Shown: piece after piece, positions 12,748 through 24,091 of the stretch
Position numbering within the stretch: the stretch's first letter is position 1
Layout of the letters: every line of letters begins with the position of its first letter
DNA from: Polytrichum commune
Lineage: Eukaryota > Streptophyta > Polytrichopsida > Polytrichales > Polytrichaceae
Assembly (NCBI GenBank): GCA_950295325.1
Contig: OX485804.1
Location: 15,192,001 to 15,256,000 of the forward strand
Direction: 5' to 3'
Length of the DNA: 64,000 bases
Made by a program: the position numbers and the translations under genes
The notes under the pieces: generated by a model
Seen by the model: the letters and a program-made list of their open reading frames with translations, nothing else
What the model was told of the DNA's origin: nothing
The model's database searches: none

Positions 12748-13284
12748 CATCTCCACATGTGGTATTTAGTGTCACGTACACTATTTGTGAAGGGCTTACA
12801 CTAGATGCCTAGAGGTTTCAAAGTGTCACGCTCACTAATATGCCAATATGATTTCAACATAAGTAACTTCTTTAAGTGATTTTTAATTTTTTTTAATTTT
12901 TTTTTTACATTATGACATTAAGAGTAGCACATTGGGATACATAAGATGATAGTATTGCATTTTAGCATGCAAGTGGAAGATATTTTTGAGCATACTAATG
13001 GCAAGTGTCATGTGTTACATTTTTATATGCAAGAGGAAGATGTTCTTGAGTATACTAATGCCAAGTGTCATATGTGTACATTTTAGTCAACTTGTAGACC
13101 ATTGTGTAACATTGACACCTTATAAAACTATTGAACATGCCCATGCCAAGATATTAGTATGCCCACTAGTTGAATGCCAATTGTCATGAGATGACACTTA
13201 TGATGAAGTTGTTAATCATCAATGTAAAGTAGCATAAGCCTCTAAATAGGGTAAGTGACACTAAATACCATAAATGGTATAGTA
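12748..13284. mobile_element. MITE family M3, copy 1
   Basis: Ends are inverted: the left end carries TGGTATTTAGTGTCAC (about 12759-12775) and the right end its complement, GTGACACTAAATACCA (13255-13270). Related sequences, some inverted, occur at 18874-19556 and about 33248-33670. Inside are two tandem-like units around 12960-13080, each with GCAAG(T/A)GGAAGAT and then ACTAATG(G/C)CAAGTGTCAT. No protein is encoded. Exact borders and target duplication are not resolved, so the superfamily is open. Confidence 0.6.
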
Positions 13285-15569
13285 TCATTGGCTTTTAGAT
13301 CTCTTAAGTCAAGGCTACATATTATGTCGAACTTGCAATGATCAAATACCTTAATATTTACCAAGAAAGTCATAAAGGCCCTCATTCAAGAGCGCTTTAA
13401 CCATTTGATGTCCATAGCTTGCATTTTAATGAACTTGAAACTTTCATACCACTACTGATATTGAGGGCAATTGAGCCCAATATTAGTAACATAATTTATG
13501 ATCGACCACTTGTATGTGTAGTATGACAATAAAGGGTTAATATACTTGGTGAGTTGAATTGAAAGGACCTCTATGACTTAATTGATGGACAATCCATATA
13601 CAATGGACAATGTGGTGGATGATGGTGGTGGAAGTATATGAAAGGTGGACACACGTCCAAAACAAACATGTGACAAAAAGAAAGAGGAAACAAATGTGGA
13701 AAGGTGGGGGGTGGTTGGTAGAGTCACCAAGCGAGCATTCACAAGGACCATCAGGGGCATGCGAGAGCATGAGGGAGCTAAAGATAATGAAAGACGAGAA
13801 CAACTGAAGCCTGAGAGAGGGAGACAAAGTTCCCATCCCCTTCAAGAACGCAGTTCGGCTGTGGGAACGAGAACCAAGGTTTGGGAACACTAATAAAGTT
13901 GTGGGAACAAGGACTAAGAGCCCACATTTATGAGAGCATGTCTTTAAATGAATTATGGATGGATGAGCCTTAGATGGAAATCCAACAAGATGAATTCTAA
14001 TACCAAGGGGTATGTAGTTAGGAAGAACATTTCAAATAAGTTAGATTCTAACACTAGTGGTGGCACCCACGGTACATTAGGTTTGACATTAGTATTGGCA
14101 CCCACGGTTTGGTATTAGGTTTCGCATGCATGCGGGAAAAGGCCGTGACCAATTCCAAAGACAAGAAGACTTAGAAAATTTTCCAAAAAGGAAATCGTGA
14201 AGCACTTTTCGAATTCATGCCAAGGGTAGGCTAACGCAAGATGCTTACCAAATAAATGTTTTCCCATGACTCATCTCCAACACACACTCGAAGGATGCTG
14301 TAAGAAATCCAATCTACTCAAGTGGAGGCTCTCATTAAACAAAAGATTCATGAGGGAGTAAGAGAGGTGACATAGGACCGTCCAATCGGCCAAATCTTCC
14401 ACCATGCCCTACTTGAGTATAAACTAAGATTTCGCATCACAAGAGGAAATAATTCCAACAAGGGGGTTTTTGTAGTAACAAGGGAATGTGCGTCAATTAT
14501 ATTTATGATGAGAGTTTGAGTGACGACCAAGTAAGTTGTGGAACTAGAGTAAGGTTAGATGGATTTCTTTTCAAATGGTGATAATATTTGCAACATCTTT
14601 ATGCTGAACAAATTATGATTGAGGAATTCAAAGATATTTAACCCTAAGACACTTGACCTTGACATTAAGGTCTTAGGGGGATATAAGTTCGGATACTTGA
14701 ACATTTCTATTTGGGTTTGTAAGAGGGTTCGTAGAAGCTTGCAAATTATAAATCCAATGCAATTAGAATATTTATAGCATCGTCCTATTGTAGTCACCTA
14801 GAGGTGTCCTTTGAGCTTGAAGGAGTTCAAAGTATATCTAGAAAATGTTACTCTCTCCACCCTGAAAGAAAGAGTATTCCATTAGCCCGTTATATGAGGC
14901 AAGCTATTCAACATAAAGGAAGTTAGGATAAGTTTTTAACCCTAAATATCCAAGGTGCGATGTTTATGCAACCAGTCAAGCAACAAGGTACATCGTATAA
15001 GGTTGAGAGACACAATATGTATACATAAAAAAATTACGTTCAAATTTAATCAATAACATAAGTAAGCAAATATGCCTTTGATTAACAATCAACCCCTATC
15101 ATATGTAGAATGAAAACCCTAGCATTCATCACAAAGTTCTTGAAGACTTTTTCATCCCCTAGATGTAACTCATAAGCATCTAAGTCTACTATGTATGTCA
15201 TAGAAGCTAAAGCAATTATGGTTTCAAGAGATCAATAAGTTCATAAGAAGTTTTTCATGAAATGATTAGTAAGATTGTAAGTCCACTTGTTGTTGACCTT
15301 TTTGATACCAACATAAGCCAATCCCCGTGTTTGATGGACGGTTCATCAAGTCAATTGGATCCCTATACTCCACCTAACAATTACCAAAATTTTCAACGCA
15401 TCTTATGAAGCATTTTTGACAATTTTAGCTTCAAGTGTATCCTTGTCTTGACTTTCCTTGCCTGCATCTAGCAGTTCTTATAGCAATCAAATATCAAAGT
15501 ATCTTGAATCAAAAATAACTACTTCACTTTTCAATATTTAATTGGTTCTTATTTTTAATTGGTTACACC
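13285..15569. other. Intergenic, nothing recognised
   Basis: Purine-rich stretch around 13600-13900 gives overlapping chance frames on both strands (up to 117 codons) without a recognisable domain. No RNA gene or shared repeat was seen. Confidence 0.4.
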
Positions 15570-16192
15570 ATGCATGCTCTTAATGACAACCGCAACTTAA
15601 TTTGGAGACGAGAAAAGCATGGTGCTCTCTATTCAAAACCAAGAATTCAATCGATGAAAGAATTTATCTACAAACACTTATTGTTGCTTCCATAATTAAA
15701 TACGCAAAACTATTAATGTGTTGAACACCCAAACAGAGGTAAGGGCCAATGTGAAACACACGAAACAAATGAGGAAATGAGAAGTTTTGAGCACCTTCAC
15801 AATTTCAACAAACTTTTATGTTGGCCTTTGTGACAATACCTATCTTCTAAGTCACCTAATGCCTACAATCACTACCTGCATCAATGATCTACATCAACCA
15901 TCCACGTTCCCTTTGATCAACCTCCACAAAGAAGTGCGGTGTGTTCCTCTTGCAACCCTAAGCAGGAAGTGACCTCGATCTTACCTCAACGACCACTTCC
16001 AAAACCCTAATACTACTTCTTCCATACATGCATGGATGAGACAAGGAAATTCATCCTAGTTTCATCCAATATTGAATACTTATCCCATAAAGTCCAGTGA
16101 CACTACCATATGAGTACAAGTGTTGTATAATTTCTAGAGGTCCTCCATACATGTACAAATCTACGAGCTACAATTTGTGTAGCATATGCATA
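15570..16192. repeat. Left arm of a 6.5-kb inverted repeat structure
   Basis: About 620 bp that recurs in inverse orientation at 21415-22060. Landmarks are AACTTAATTTGGAGAC at the outer end, ACAAATGAGGAAATGAGAAG in the middle, and ACAATTTGTGTAGCATA at the inner end. Both arms contain a matching open frame of 61 codons (15787-15972 here), which shows similarity along the arm, not a gene. Divergence looks like roughly 10-15 percent, mostly transitions. The spacer of about 5.2 kb holds a MITE and a Tc1-like element. Confidence 0.8.
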
Positions 16193-16759
16193 CATAGTAC
16201 GGAAAAGTTCAAATTAATACCCATTTTCTGCACTCACCTATACTCATACATTATAAAAGGTGCACCCCCTGGGATTGGGATCTTACTAGAGCTCCAATGG
16301 ACATGAAGGCAAGGGAAGAGAAACACATGAGTAGAAGGAAATTTAGTGAGGAAGGGTGGCAATGTCATATTTTTTGGTTTTGTTATTTATAAATTAGTTG
16401 ATGTATGTTGTATTTTAAATTATATGTTCTCACAGTAAAGAAATTCCCTTGCTTTCCTTGAAGATAAATATGTAGATGTGACAAGTCCTTAATACAACAA
16501 AAAGGACATGCAAACTAAATAAACATCATTAAATACGTTTAGTTTTGGTTAAAATTCTATATAACATATAGAAAGGACTATCAATTTCATATGTCTACAA
16601 GAAGGTGTAATTATGACCTCTATCAAATTATTAAGAAATTGATAGTTTTGGTGCAAGCTCGGGGAGGCCATTGGCAAAAAAAAAAATGTACAAATTACAT
16701 GCAATTATATGTAGGGTCTCATATATTAATTGTGAGTAAATTTTGTAAAATAATTACAT

Positions 16760-16806
16760 GTAATATAGGGTGTTGTATGTGTGCAAATACAACACCCTAT
16801 ATAACA
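16760..16806. repeat. Short perfect hairpin
   Basis: ATATAGGGTGTTGTAT and its exact complement ATACAACACCCTATAT form a 16-bp stem with an 8-nt loop. Weaker pairing extends outward through ACATGTAATAT-like words on both sides. Plausible uses are a small-RNA precursor or a MITE core. There is no evidence of transcription. Confidence 0.6.
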
Positions 16807-16919
16807 AAAGACATGTAATATGATTATATGTACGGAGTAATATACAATTTGACATAATATCATGAAATTACCTAAATGGCACATATAGAATATCATGGAC
16901 ATGAAGGGCCAAATATGAA

Positions 16920-18043
16920 ATATCATATACCTTGCACTTCAATTATGGAGAATGGATGAATAATTGTTGATTTTGTTTTCAGTGAAAAATCAAGATGGAT
17001 GAAATCACTTGTGAGATGTCTCCTAGGGTTTAAGGGGGTTAGGCCCTTGTGGGAAGGGATTCGAGCTGGCTTTGGGGATTCAATGTCACATTCTTCCAAG
17101 GGAGTTGGAATCGAGTCCAAGCATTCACTAGGCTTAGGGTTTCTGACTCTGCAATTGCAACGCTTTCGCAGCCATCTGCCTTGTGATCGAGAGGAAGTTG
17201 TGCACATCAACTCTCAGATTGGGTGACGCAATTGGAGTACCAGGTGCTCTTTTAGATCCAATCCACTCTTGAACAAGCTCACGAAACCGGACATGCGGAT
17301 GAGGAAGAGGAGGTCAGCTAGATGATGCTCAAATCTTGTACGTATACATCTCCTTCAAAGTTAATTGGTTTCTTCAAGAGCCACGAGTAGAATGTTGCAA
17401 CGTAACTTCTGCAATTTGCCAATTAGGGTTGAGATTGTGGAATAGCAGGGACCTCAACGACTTTGCTGAATGACCAGTTGGCAAGTAAGATTTAACTCTC
17501 TGCTGAACGAAGAAGTTGTCATGGACAAGTTTGCATTACAATCATACATATTCATGAGGGAGAGAGAGAGGTCAGGTCAACTGCAAAGACCAGTGGCATG
17601 TGGGAGTTTGATCCTTTTGTTTTCCGTTGCAGACTAGTGGAAGCGTTTTAGGCGCGGTTTCGTTGCTGCTGGGTAGAAGTGTTTTCTTGAGCGGTGGAGG
17701 CAAAGGCAGGCTGCTCTTGGCATTCTTGGGATGCTTTCGCAACATCTAGATCGACATCGATCTACACGAAAATGTAGTTTGTGTTTGATTTTACTTTTAT
17801 CGATGTTCACCGTTTTGATAGCATTGAGCTTTGGTTGTGTCAAGTATTGGTCTTAGGAATGCTTTTGATGAAATGGAGTCTGGTTATGCATGTTTTGTAG
17901 AGGATATGTTGTTTGCCATGTCTCTTCTGTCTAAACTGATGTGGCCCTTGTGTTGATTGTGTGGATTTCTTGTCCATCTTATTATGTTTTGTTTGGCTAT
18001 GGCTTCTTCAACTGATACTATGATGGGAGCAAGCATTTTTGGG
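16920..18043. other. GC-richer unique patch, possible gene remnant or non-coding transcript
   Basis: Between about 16980 and 17760 the sequence is noticeably richer in G+C and CpG than its surroundings, with a 75-codon frame (16999-17226) that matches nothing I know. A pyrimidine tract plus CAG (about 16965-16981) resembles a splice acceptor. This could be a captured gene fragment or an expressed non-coding locus. I cannot assign a function. Confidence 0.25.
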
Positions 18044-18149
18044 TTTTGTATGTCATTATGGTGACTATTAGTGTTGTTGTTAGCATACTGCAAGTGTTTT
18101 GTATGTCATTGTGGTGACTATTAGTGTTGTTGTTAGCATACTACAAGTA
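18044..18149. repeat. Two-copy 53-bp tandem duplication
   Basis: Two adjacent 53-bp units, each with TTTTGTATGTCATT, GTGACTATTAGTGTTGTTG and TTAGCATACT, differing at only a few bases. A recent local slippage or repair duplication. Confidence 0.85.
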
Positions 18150-18873
18150 TTTTGTAAATTTATGTGGCTACATAGTATATAGATTAAATTGTAGGGCATG
18201 TGAGATATGTTGTAATTGTGACTTTTAACATGTGGCTAGCCTTGAAGCATGACATCAAGGTCTCTAACTATGCCATAATTTTGAAACCCCCTAAACTAGG
18301 TTAATAAACACGGAATTTTAAATCTTGTTTTATTTTGTTTATGACATGTACATGCGACTCATTGTCATTGTTAATATACTACTACATTGCATTGCACCAA
18401 GCTTGACTATGATTTCAAGCCATGAACCATGAACCCTACAGTTTGCTTATTTTCCTTGTTTTGTACATGTGCTTCTTGCAAGTCTAATAATTAATCATAC
18501 ACACTTTAAGGACTTTGGGGTATTGAGGAATTAATTTTTTTTTAACATATGAGTAATATAGGGTGCCATAAAATCACATTCAACAATTTATAATTATCCA
18601 TAGGGTGGCAACAATCACAACAATTTACCATTATTCTTAAAATTAGCATGTCTTATAATTCATTCTAGTAGGTAATCATCCCCCTTCAAATACAACATTA
18701 TTGCACTTGTATACTTTTTCCATGAGGATGATACCTCCTTGAGGGTGTAAGACATTCTTTTGGGTACCCAAACCGTAAATGCCTCCATTCGCAAATTTAT
18801 TGCCATCTTATAAGTGTGGCACTTGTTAAAAGTAGGTGGTCACCTTCCCACCATTAACCCCAACCAATGACCA

Positions 18874-19556
18874 CTACCCTGTTTGTGGTACCTAGTGTAA
18901 ATTGTGTGACAATGTCACTTACCTAATTATGAAGCTTATGCTAGGTTACACTATTGGCCAACAACTTTGATCATTGATCTAATGTCATGACATTTGGTGT
19001 TAGTATGCTTACCAATATCTTGGCATTACATTGATTATCCCATTTAGCGTGTGTTGCTATTCGGAGTTACGTAATGCTATGATGTCTTACTCAAGAATTC
19101 AATTATTACGAACAAAAGTTCAATTGGTTGTTCAGACAGTATACATCATAAAAGACTTTGCTTGATAAAATATTACAATCTCATTAACTGGTTATAGTAT
19201 TGTGTAACCCCAAATAGTAACACGCACAAATTGGGGATAATTGGTGTAGTATGCTCGATAGTATTATGAGGTGGACACCCGGGTCACACATTGGTCACCG
19301 TAGGTGTAAACACATGACACTTGACTTTAGTATGCTTAATAGTATCTTCCTCTTGCATACTAAAACATAAAACTATCAACTCAAGCACACTAAATAGTAT
19401 ACTGTAAATGATTGCGCACTTCAAAAAGTTATGTTGACAATGATGTCATGTTGCCAATTAGTGCACGTGACACTAGAAGACCTTTAGGCATCTAGTGTAG
19501 ATCGTTTGCCACTTAGCATATGTGACGCCTAAATACCATAAACGGTGTACTTTAGA
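18874..19556. mobile_element. MITE family M3, copy 2 (inverted relative to copy 1), with nested insertion
   Basis: The right end carries CTAAATACCATAAACGGTGTA, the complement of the family terminus; the left end has the decayed TTTGTGGTACCTAGTGTA. Internal words such as TTAGTATGCTTA and ATCTTCCTCTTGCATACTAA match copy 1. A smaller inverted-repeat element (about 19050-19225) is nested inside: its right end ATTGTGTAACCCCAAATAGT is the exact complement of a segment in the left end of the CACTA-like MITE at 38272. Confidence 0.55.
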
Positions 19557-19831
19557 GCTCCAAAGCTAGAATGGAAAGTTGGAACAACTAAAGTGAGTCC
19601 CGTTGTATATGTAGCGGTTTCCCGTTAGTTATAAATTGAGTACAGTAAACGTAAAGGTCCCATTTGGTTTGATTCATGTGGTCAAGGCATCCGGCAAAGT
19701 TTTAAGTGATTGGACTCCCGTATACAAAATTCATTTGCAATCAACCGGGCTCACCGTGACATCAAGGGATACCTTGAATGATGGGCCAATATCCCCGGTG
19801 TTTTTTTTTTCCTGGGGCAGCCCAATAATTA

Positions 19832-21412
19832 CAGTGACTCCGATTAAAAACCAAGTCTATGCATCAAACAAGGATTTTCATGGGCATTTTACAAAAAGAT
19901 AATGATATATTTAGGAAATGTAAAATGTAATTGTAAAAGAACTAGAAGTTGACTTTCAAATGATGTCATCAACTTCTCTAGGGTTTCGGTGAGAGGAAGA
20001 GAGACGTTGACGTTGCATAGACTCAGTTTTTGAGGTGTTGCTCGCTACCTTCTTTGAGAGCTCTCATTTTCTTGTTTCTTCATTGTTTGAGTCAAATTTT
20101 TTTTTTGAGGGTTTGTGTGTGTTGGGTTGAATACTTCTTGTGGCTTTGTGGAGGTTGTATAGAAAGATGAGAATTATTTCATGAGAGAAAGAGCAAAATA
20201 TTGTAGCCTTGATAGAGAAGGGGAGGAGTAGTGGAGAAACTGCAAAGAGTGTGGGTTTGGCACAATCTACAATTAATAAATTGAGAAAGAAGCTTTCTAC
20301 AAGTGTAGCATTGTCTGAAGGAGGTTGTCCCAAGGTCTTGACAAAGTGGAAGAAGCGTTATGCTTCACGGCTAGTTACTGTTGGCGGGTTAGAAACTACA
20401 ACAGAGGCATCAAAAGTGTTGCGAAGAGAGATGGGTGTAAAGATGTGCGACAATACCTTGAGGAGTGCGTTGAGAGAACAAAGATTGTCTTCTTTTACGA
20501 AGGTTAAGAAACCTGCTTTAAGTCGGAAGAACATCAAAGATAGATTTTGCTTTGCTCAAATGCACAAAGATTGGACTGTGAGTGATTGGGAGCGGGTGGT
20601 GTTTACTGATGAAACTAAAATATGTCGTTTCAATTCAGATGGGAGGACTTGATGTTGGATAGAGGACAAAGAAAACATCCATGTGCGTGTTGTGAACCAA
20701 ACTGTGAAGCATGGTGGAGGCTCTATAATGCTTTGGGGTTGTCTGACTTGTAGAGGATTGGGGTTATTGCATAATATACAAGGGCACTTGAATGCTAGAG
20801 GCTACATTGCAATTTTAGAGCAAGATTTGTGTAATACATTGCTTGCATTTGGGTTCAAACTTGAAGAAATCATTTTTCAACAAGACAATGTTGCCGTGCA
20901 TACAACCAAGATTGTTCAAGAATGGTTTGGGAAGCAACCATTTTGTGTTTTAGGGTGGCTTGCACAATCCCCTGACTTAAATCCTATTGAGCACACATGG
21001 GCTTTACTGAAACATCGATTGAACTCATACTCTAGTCCTCCCAGTGGTATTCTTCAATTATGGGTTTGAGTGCAAGAAATTTGCAACTCTATTAGTCTAG
21101 AGGAGTGTAGAGGATTGTATGCTAGCATGCATGATCGAATTGCAGTTGTTTTAGCTACAAAAAGGCGATGGACAAATTTTTAAGTGTCTTCTACACTGTC
21201 GAGCAAAAACCGAGTCTATGTACATACTTTTCTTCAACATCTTTATCTACTTTGTTGTAATTGAAATCATGATTTTATCATTATAGTGGTGTGTAGAACT
21301 TTATACTCTACAAATTTTGTTTTTGTAGCTTTTGATTTCGATCACTCATGTTTCCGGCATCGTCATTTGAAGTTTCAAGTTCCTTGCATAGACTCGGATT
21401 TTGGAGTCACTG
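19832..21412 (+). mobile_element. Tc1-like DNA transposon, near full length, TA target duplication
   Basis: A 1581-bp element flanked by TA on both sides (19830-19831 and 21413-21414). The ends begin CAGTGACTCC in both orientations. An 18-bp motif, AAAAACCGAGTCTATGCA-like, occurs four times: 19846-19863 (plus), 20014-20031 (minus), 21205-21222 (plus) and 21385-21402 (minus). This gives an outer and an inner inverted pair around the transposase frame. Sites of this kind resemble the doubled transposase-binding sites of IR/DR-type Tc1 elements. The single encoded protein is described separately. The right end abuts the inner edge of the inverted-repeat arm at 21415. Confidence 0.9.
20167..21183 (+). 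pseudogene. Tc1-type (DD34E) transposase, three in-frame TGA codons
   Basis: One continuous frame of 339 codons from ATG at 20167 to TAA at 21181, close to the roughly 340 residues usual for Tc1 transposases. An N-terminal helix-turn-helix is visible (EKGRSSGETAKSVGLAQSTI). The DDE_3 catalytic core follows: VVFTDET with the first Asp, HGGGSIMLWG, then IIFQQDN with the second Asp, and SPDLNPIEHTW with the Glu. There are exactly 34 residues between second Asp and Glu, so it is DD34E, unlike the DD39D mariners usual in angiosperms. The frame has no insertion or deletion but is interrupted by TGA at 20182, 20650 and 21067. Each could come from CGA or TGG by one C-to-T type change, so the copy is probably dead. 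Confidence 0.9.
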
Positions 21413-21414
21413 TA

Positions 21415-22060
21415 TATATATGCTACACAAATTGTAGCTCATAGTTATGTACTTCTATGGAGGACCTCTAGAAATTATACAACACTTGTGCTTGTATGGC
21501 ACTGTCACTAGACTTAATGGATAAGTATTGAATATTGGATGAAACTAGGATGAATCATTTTCTCATTTCCTTGTCTCATCCATGCATGTATGAAGGAAGT
21601 AGTATTAGGGTTTTGGAAGTGGTCGTTGAGCAGAGAACAAGATCACTTCTTGCTTAGGGTTGCAAGAAGAACACACCGCATCTCTTTGTGGAGGTTGATA
21701 AAAGGGGACGTGGATGGTTGGTACGGGTCGTTGATGCAGGTAGTGATTACAAGCATTAGGTGACTTAGAAAATAGGTATTGTCACAAAGGCTAACATAAA
21801 AGTTCGTTGCAATTGCGAAGGTGCTCAAAACTTCTCATTTCCTCATTTGTTTCATGTGTTTCACAATGCCCCTACCTTTGTTTGGGTGTTTGACACATGA
21901 ATGGTTTTGCGTATTTGATTGTGGAAGCAACAATAGGTGTTTATAGATGAATTATTCCATAAACTGAATTCTTGGTTTTGACTAGAGAGCACAATGCTTG
22001 TCTTGTCTCCAAATTAAGTTATGGCTATCATCAGAAGCATGCATGGTAGAGACCAATTAA
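21415..22060. repeat. Right arm of the 6.5-kb inverted repeat structure
   Basis: Inverse copy of 15570-16192, from TATGCTACACAAATTGTAGC next to the Tc1 element out to GTCTCCAAATTAAGTT and CATGCATGGT. The arm starts at the TA target duplication of the Tc1-like element, while the left arm has no such element at its inner edge. Confidence 0.8.
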
Positions 22061-22630
22061 CAAGTGGAATAAAATAAATCAAGGGAGAAGAACATATAAT
22101 AAATAGGGAGAACTGACTGCTACACTAAACATGATATTTGGTGTCACCAATTCTAATTGTCTTGCTTAATAGTAAATGTGAACCGTGGTATAGCGTCACC
22201 AACACAAAATGTTAACCCAACATTATTTGTCATTCCTTGTAAAAAAATTTGAGGGATTTTAGAATTATAGTGTTGCAACTGCTATCACTTACCAAGTGAT
22301 TTTTCATCCAAATTTCAATTACCCATGATAATATTTTCATGACAAGTTACTGACAAGATATTGTAGGGTTTTGGCCAATAGATGAACTCATCCATCATCC
22401 ATGACAATATTTGTTCCCTCATTCATAAGAACTGTCGTCCTAAAAGTCACCACAGTGACACTAGACATCGTATTTGGTGCAGCTACAGATGAAGCGGTCG
22501 AGTTCAAGAAATAACTGGTTCAAATTCAAGACGTCAGGAAGAGTAGCGATTCATTAGGAACAATTTATAGAAAATTCCTCTATTTCATAAAGAAAACCAA
22601 CAGATGTCAATACGTAACCGGTTGGTCTCG
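22061..22630. other. Intergenic, nothing recognised
   Basis: No coding frame, RNA gene or shared repeat recognised. Confidence 0.4.
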
Positions 22631-22635
22631 GAAAC

Positions 22636-22974
22636 ACTACACTAAATATCATATTTAGTGTTTGATACACTAAATACGAACGCATACACTAAATATCACT
22701 AACCCTATGAAAGTAAGTAACATCAAATGTAAACTCAAACACTAAATATCAACTATGGTAATATGTGGAAGTTACATGCACAAATTTAGTGTTAGTAAAG
22801 ATATGAAAAGAAATTAACAATGATACAAGTAGAAAGGAGGTGGCAGTAGAGAAGGTGGCGACACATTTATGTCTAACACTAATTATCAAAGAATTGGAAA
22901 CTAGTGTTGAACAGGAGAGGGTGGTAACAACACTAAATATAATCAAACACTAAATATCATATTTAGTGTAGCTA
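22636..22974. mobile_element. CACTA-like MITE, family C1, copy 1
   Basis: About 340 bp with near-perfect inverted ends of roughly 30 bp: left CACTACACTAAATAT then ATATTTAGTGTTTGAT; right ATCAAACACTAAATAT then ATATTTAGTGTAG. The terminal CACTA is intact on the left and decayed on the right. Each end is itself a small palindrome, and ACTAAATAT recurs internally, as in subterminal repeats of En/Spm elements. The copy at 34178-34504 is similar throughout. No protein is encoded. Confidence 0.7.
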
Positions 22975-22979
22975 GGATC

Positions 22980-24085
22980 TCGAGTCTCGACCGATTATGC
23001 TCAAAAAGCCTCAGTGCACACTGACTCTATCTTCCGTATCAAAAGCACGGCTGTAGAGTACATTGAAAGGTGCACCAACATACATAAGGCGCTGCAGAAA
23101 TAGTTCCAAAGTTAAATGTTGTGTCTCTTAAGTCAAATCTCATGTTTTCATGTACCTTCAGGCTGCCAATTTCGCTCAAATATTACGTACATGTATTGTA
23201 CCTCCAGCCCGGCTTCCTCATGCACCGTTTGGGGCCTATATATATATATATATATAAAAGCTTTGCACCTGCTCCCATACAATTACAAATCCCTAAAACG
23301 TCAACGATTGGATTTTAAGGCGGAAATTGAAGTGCCCCCTCGATAATAGGTTCCAACGTACTACGGGTTGTTTCCTAGTTGTGGGTGAGGTATCTAATGA
23401 AAGCTAGCTATTGAGGGTGCGAGGTCACGTGAAGGAATCCCGACAAGCCCAAGCGTCAAGGGAGAAATGTTGACGTAAAGAGGGATGTGGTGTTTGAATG
23501 GTCAATGTGCTCAAATGGCGAAGAGTTAAGGAGGCGATCTTGGTGAGTTCTCTGGTTGTGGAAAACAAGTAAGATTTCATAGAGATATTTTTGGAAGCAA
23601 CTGAAGATCTTTTTTGAAGGAGGGTTAATTTTGGCGAAGAGTTAAGGATCATGGTTAATTAGATCATGCTCACACCAAGGAGAAAGCCGTTTGTCAAATG
23701 AAACCTTTCCGGGGGGGGGGGTGGCACACGTAGTTGAAATAGAATATGGCTTGTGTGCACCGCCCTTAAATAAATACCCTATATACAAAGTTTTAGGTCA
23801 CGAAAATATGTACGTACAAACCTATAAGTAAGAGTTAGCTACAAGCAGGTACGCAAGTTGAAAAACGGGTAAACATTGAAATGCCTAACATACATATACC
23901 CCGAAAATATGATGCCTACAACCCTTAATGTAGGCTCGAAACTCTTCATGTATTAGGAATATCAAGCTAGTATATCTCCCTTGTATGTGCAGATTGAAGA
24001 GAAATTATACCCTGTAGCTATGTACCTTGTATCCCGTACCCTTCAATAAAATCTCTGATATGTACACACGTGAGTAGGTATGGTC
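22980..24085. other. Intergenic with a TATA-like tract, no confirmed gene
   Basis: A (TA)n tract followed by AAAAGC around 23236-23262 lies in sequence that resembles a core promoter, but no convincing reading frame follows. A run of 11 G lies at 23711-23721. A word related to the 113-bp repeat (GTGTGCACCGCCC) appears near 23752. Confidence 0.3.
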
Positions 24086-24091
24086 AATATT

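Noticed and set aside
13537-13890. 117-codon minus-strand frame
   Set aside because: Lies in purine-rich sequence with overlapping frames on both strands; no domain, no conserved motif and no plausible splice context.
20167-21183. TGA readthrough or recoding in the Tc1 transposase
   Set aside because: Other genes here use TGA normally (the pogo fragment ends in TGA), and simple C-to-T decay explains the three codons.
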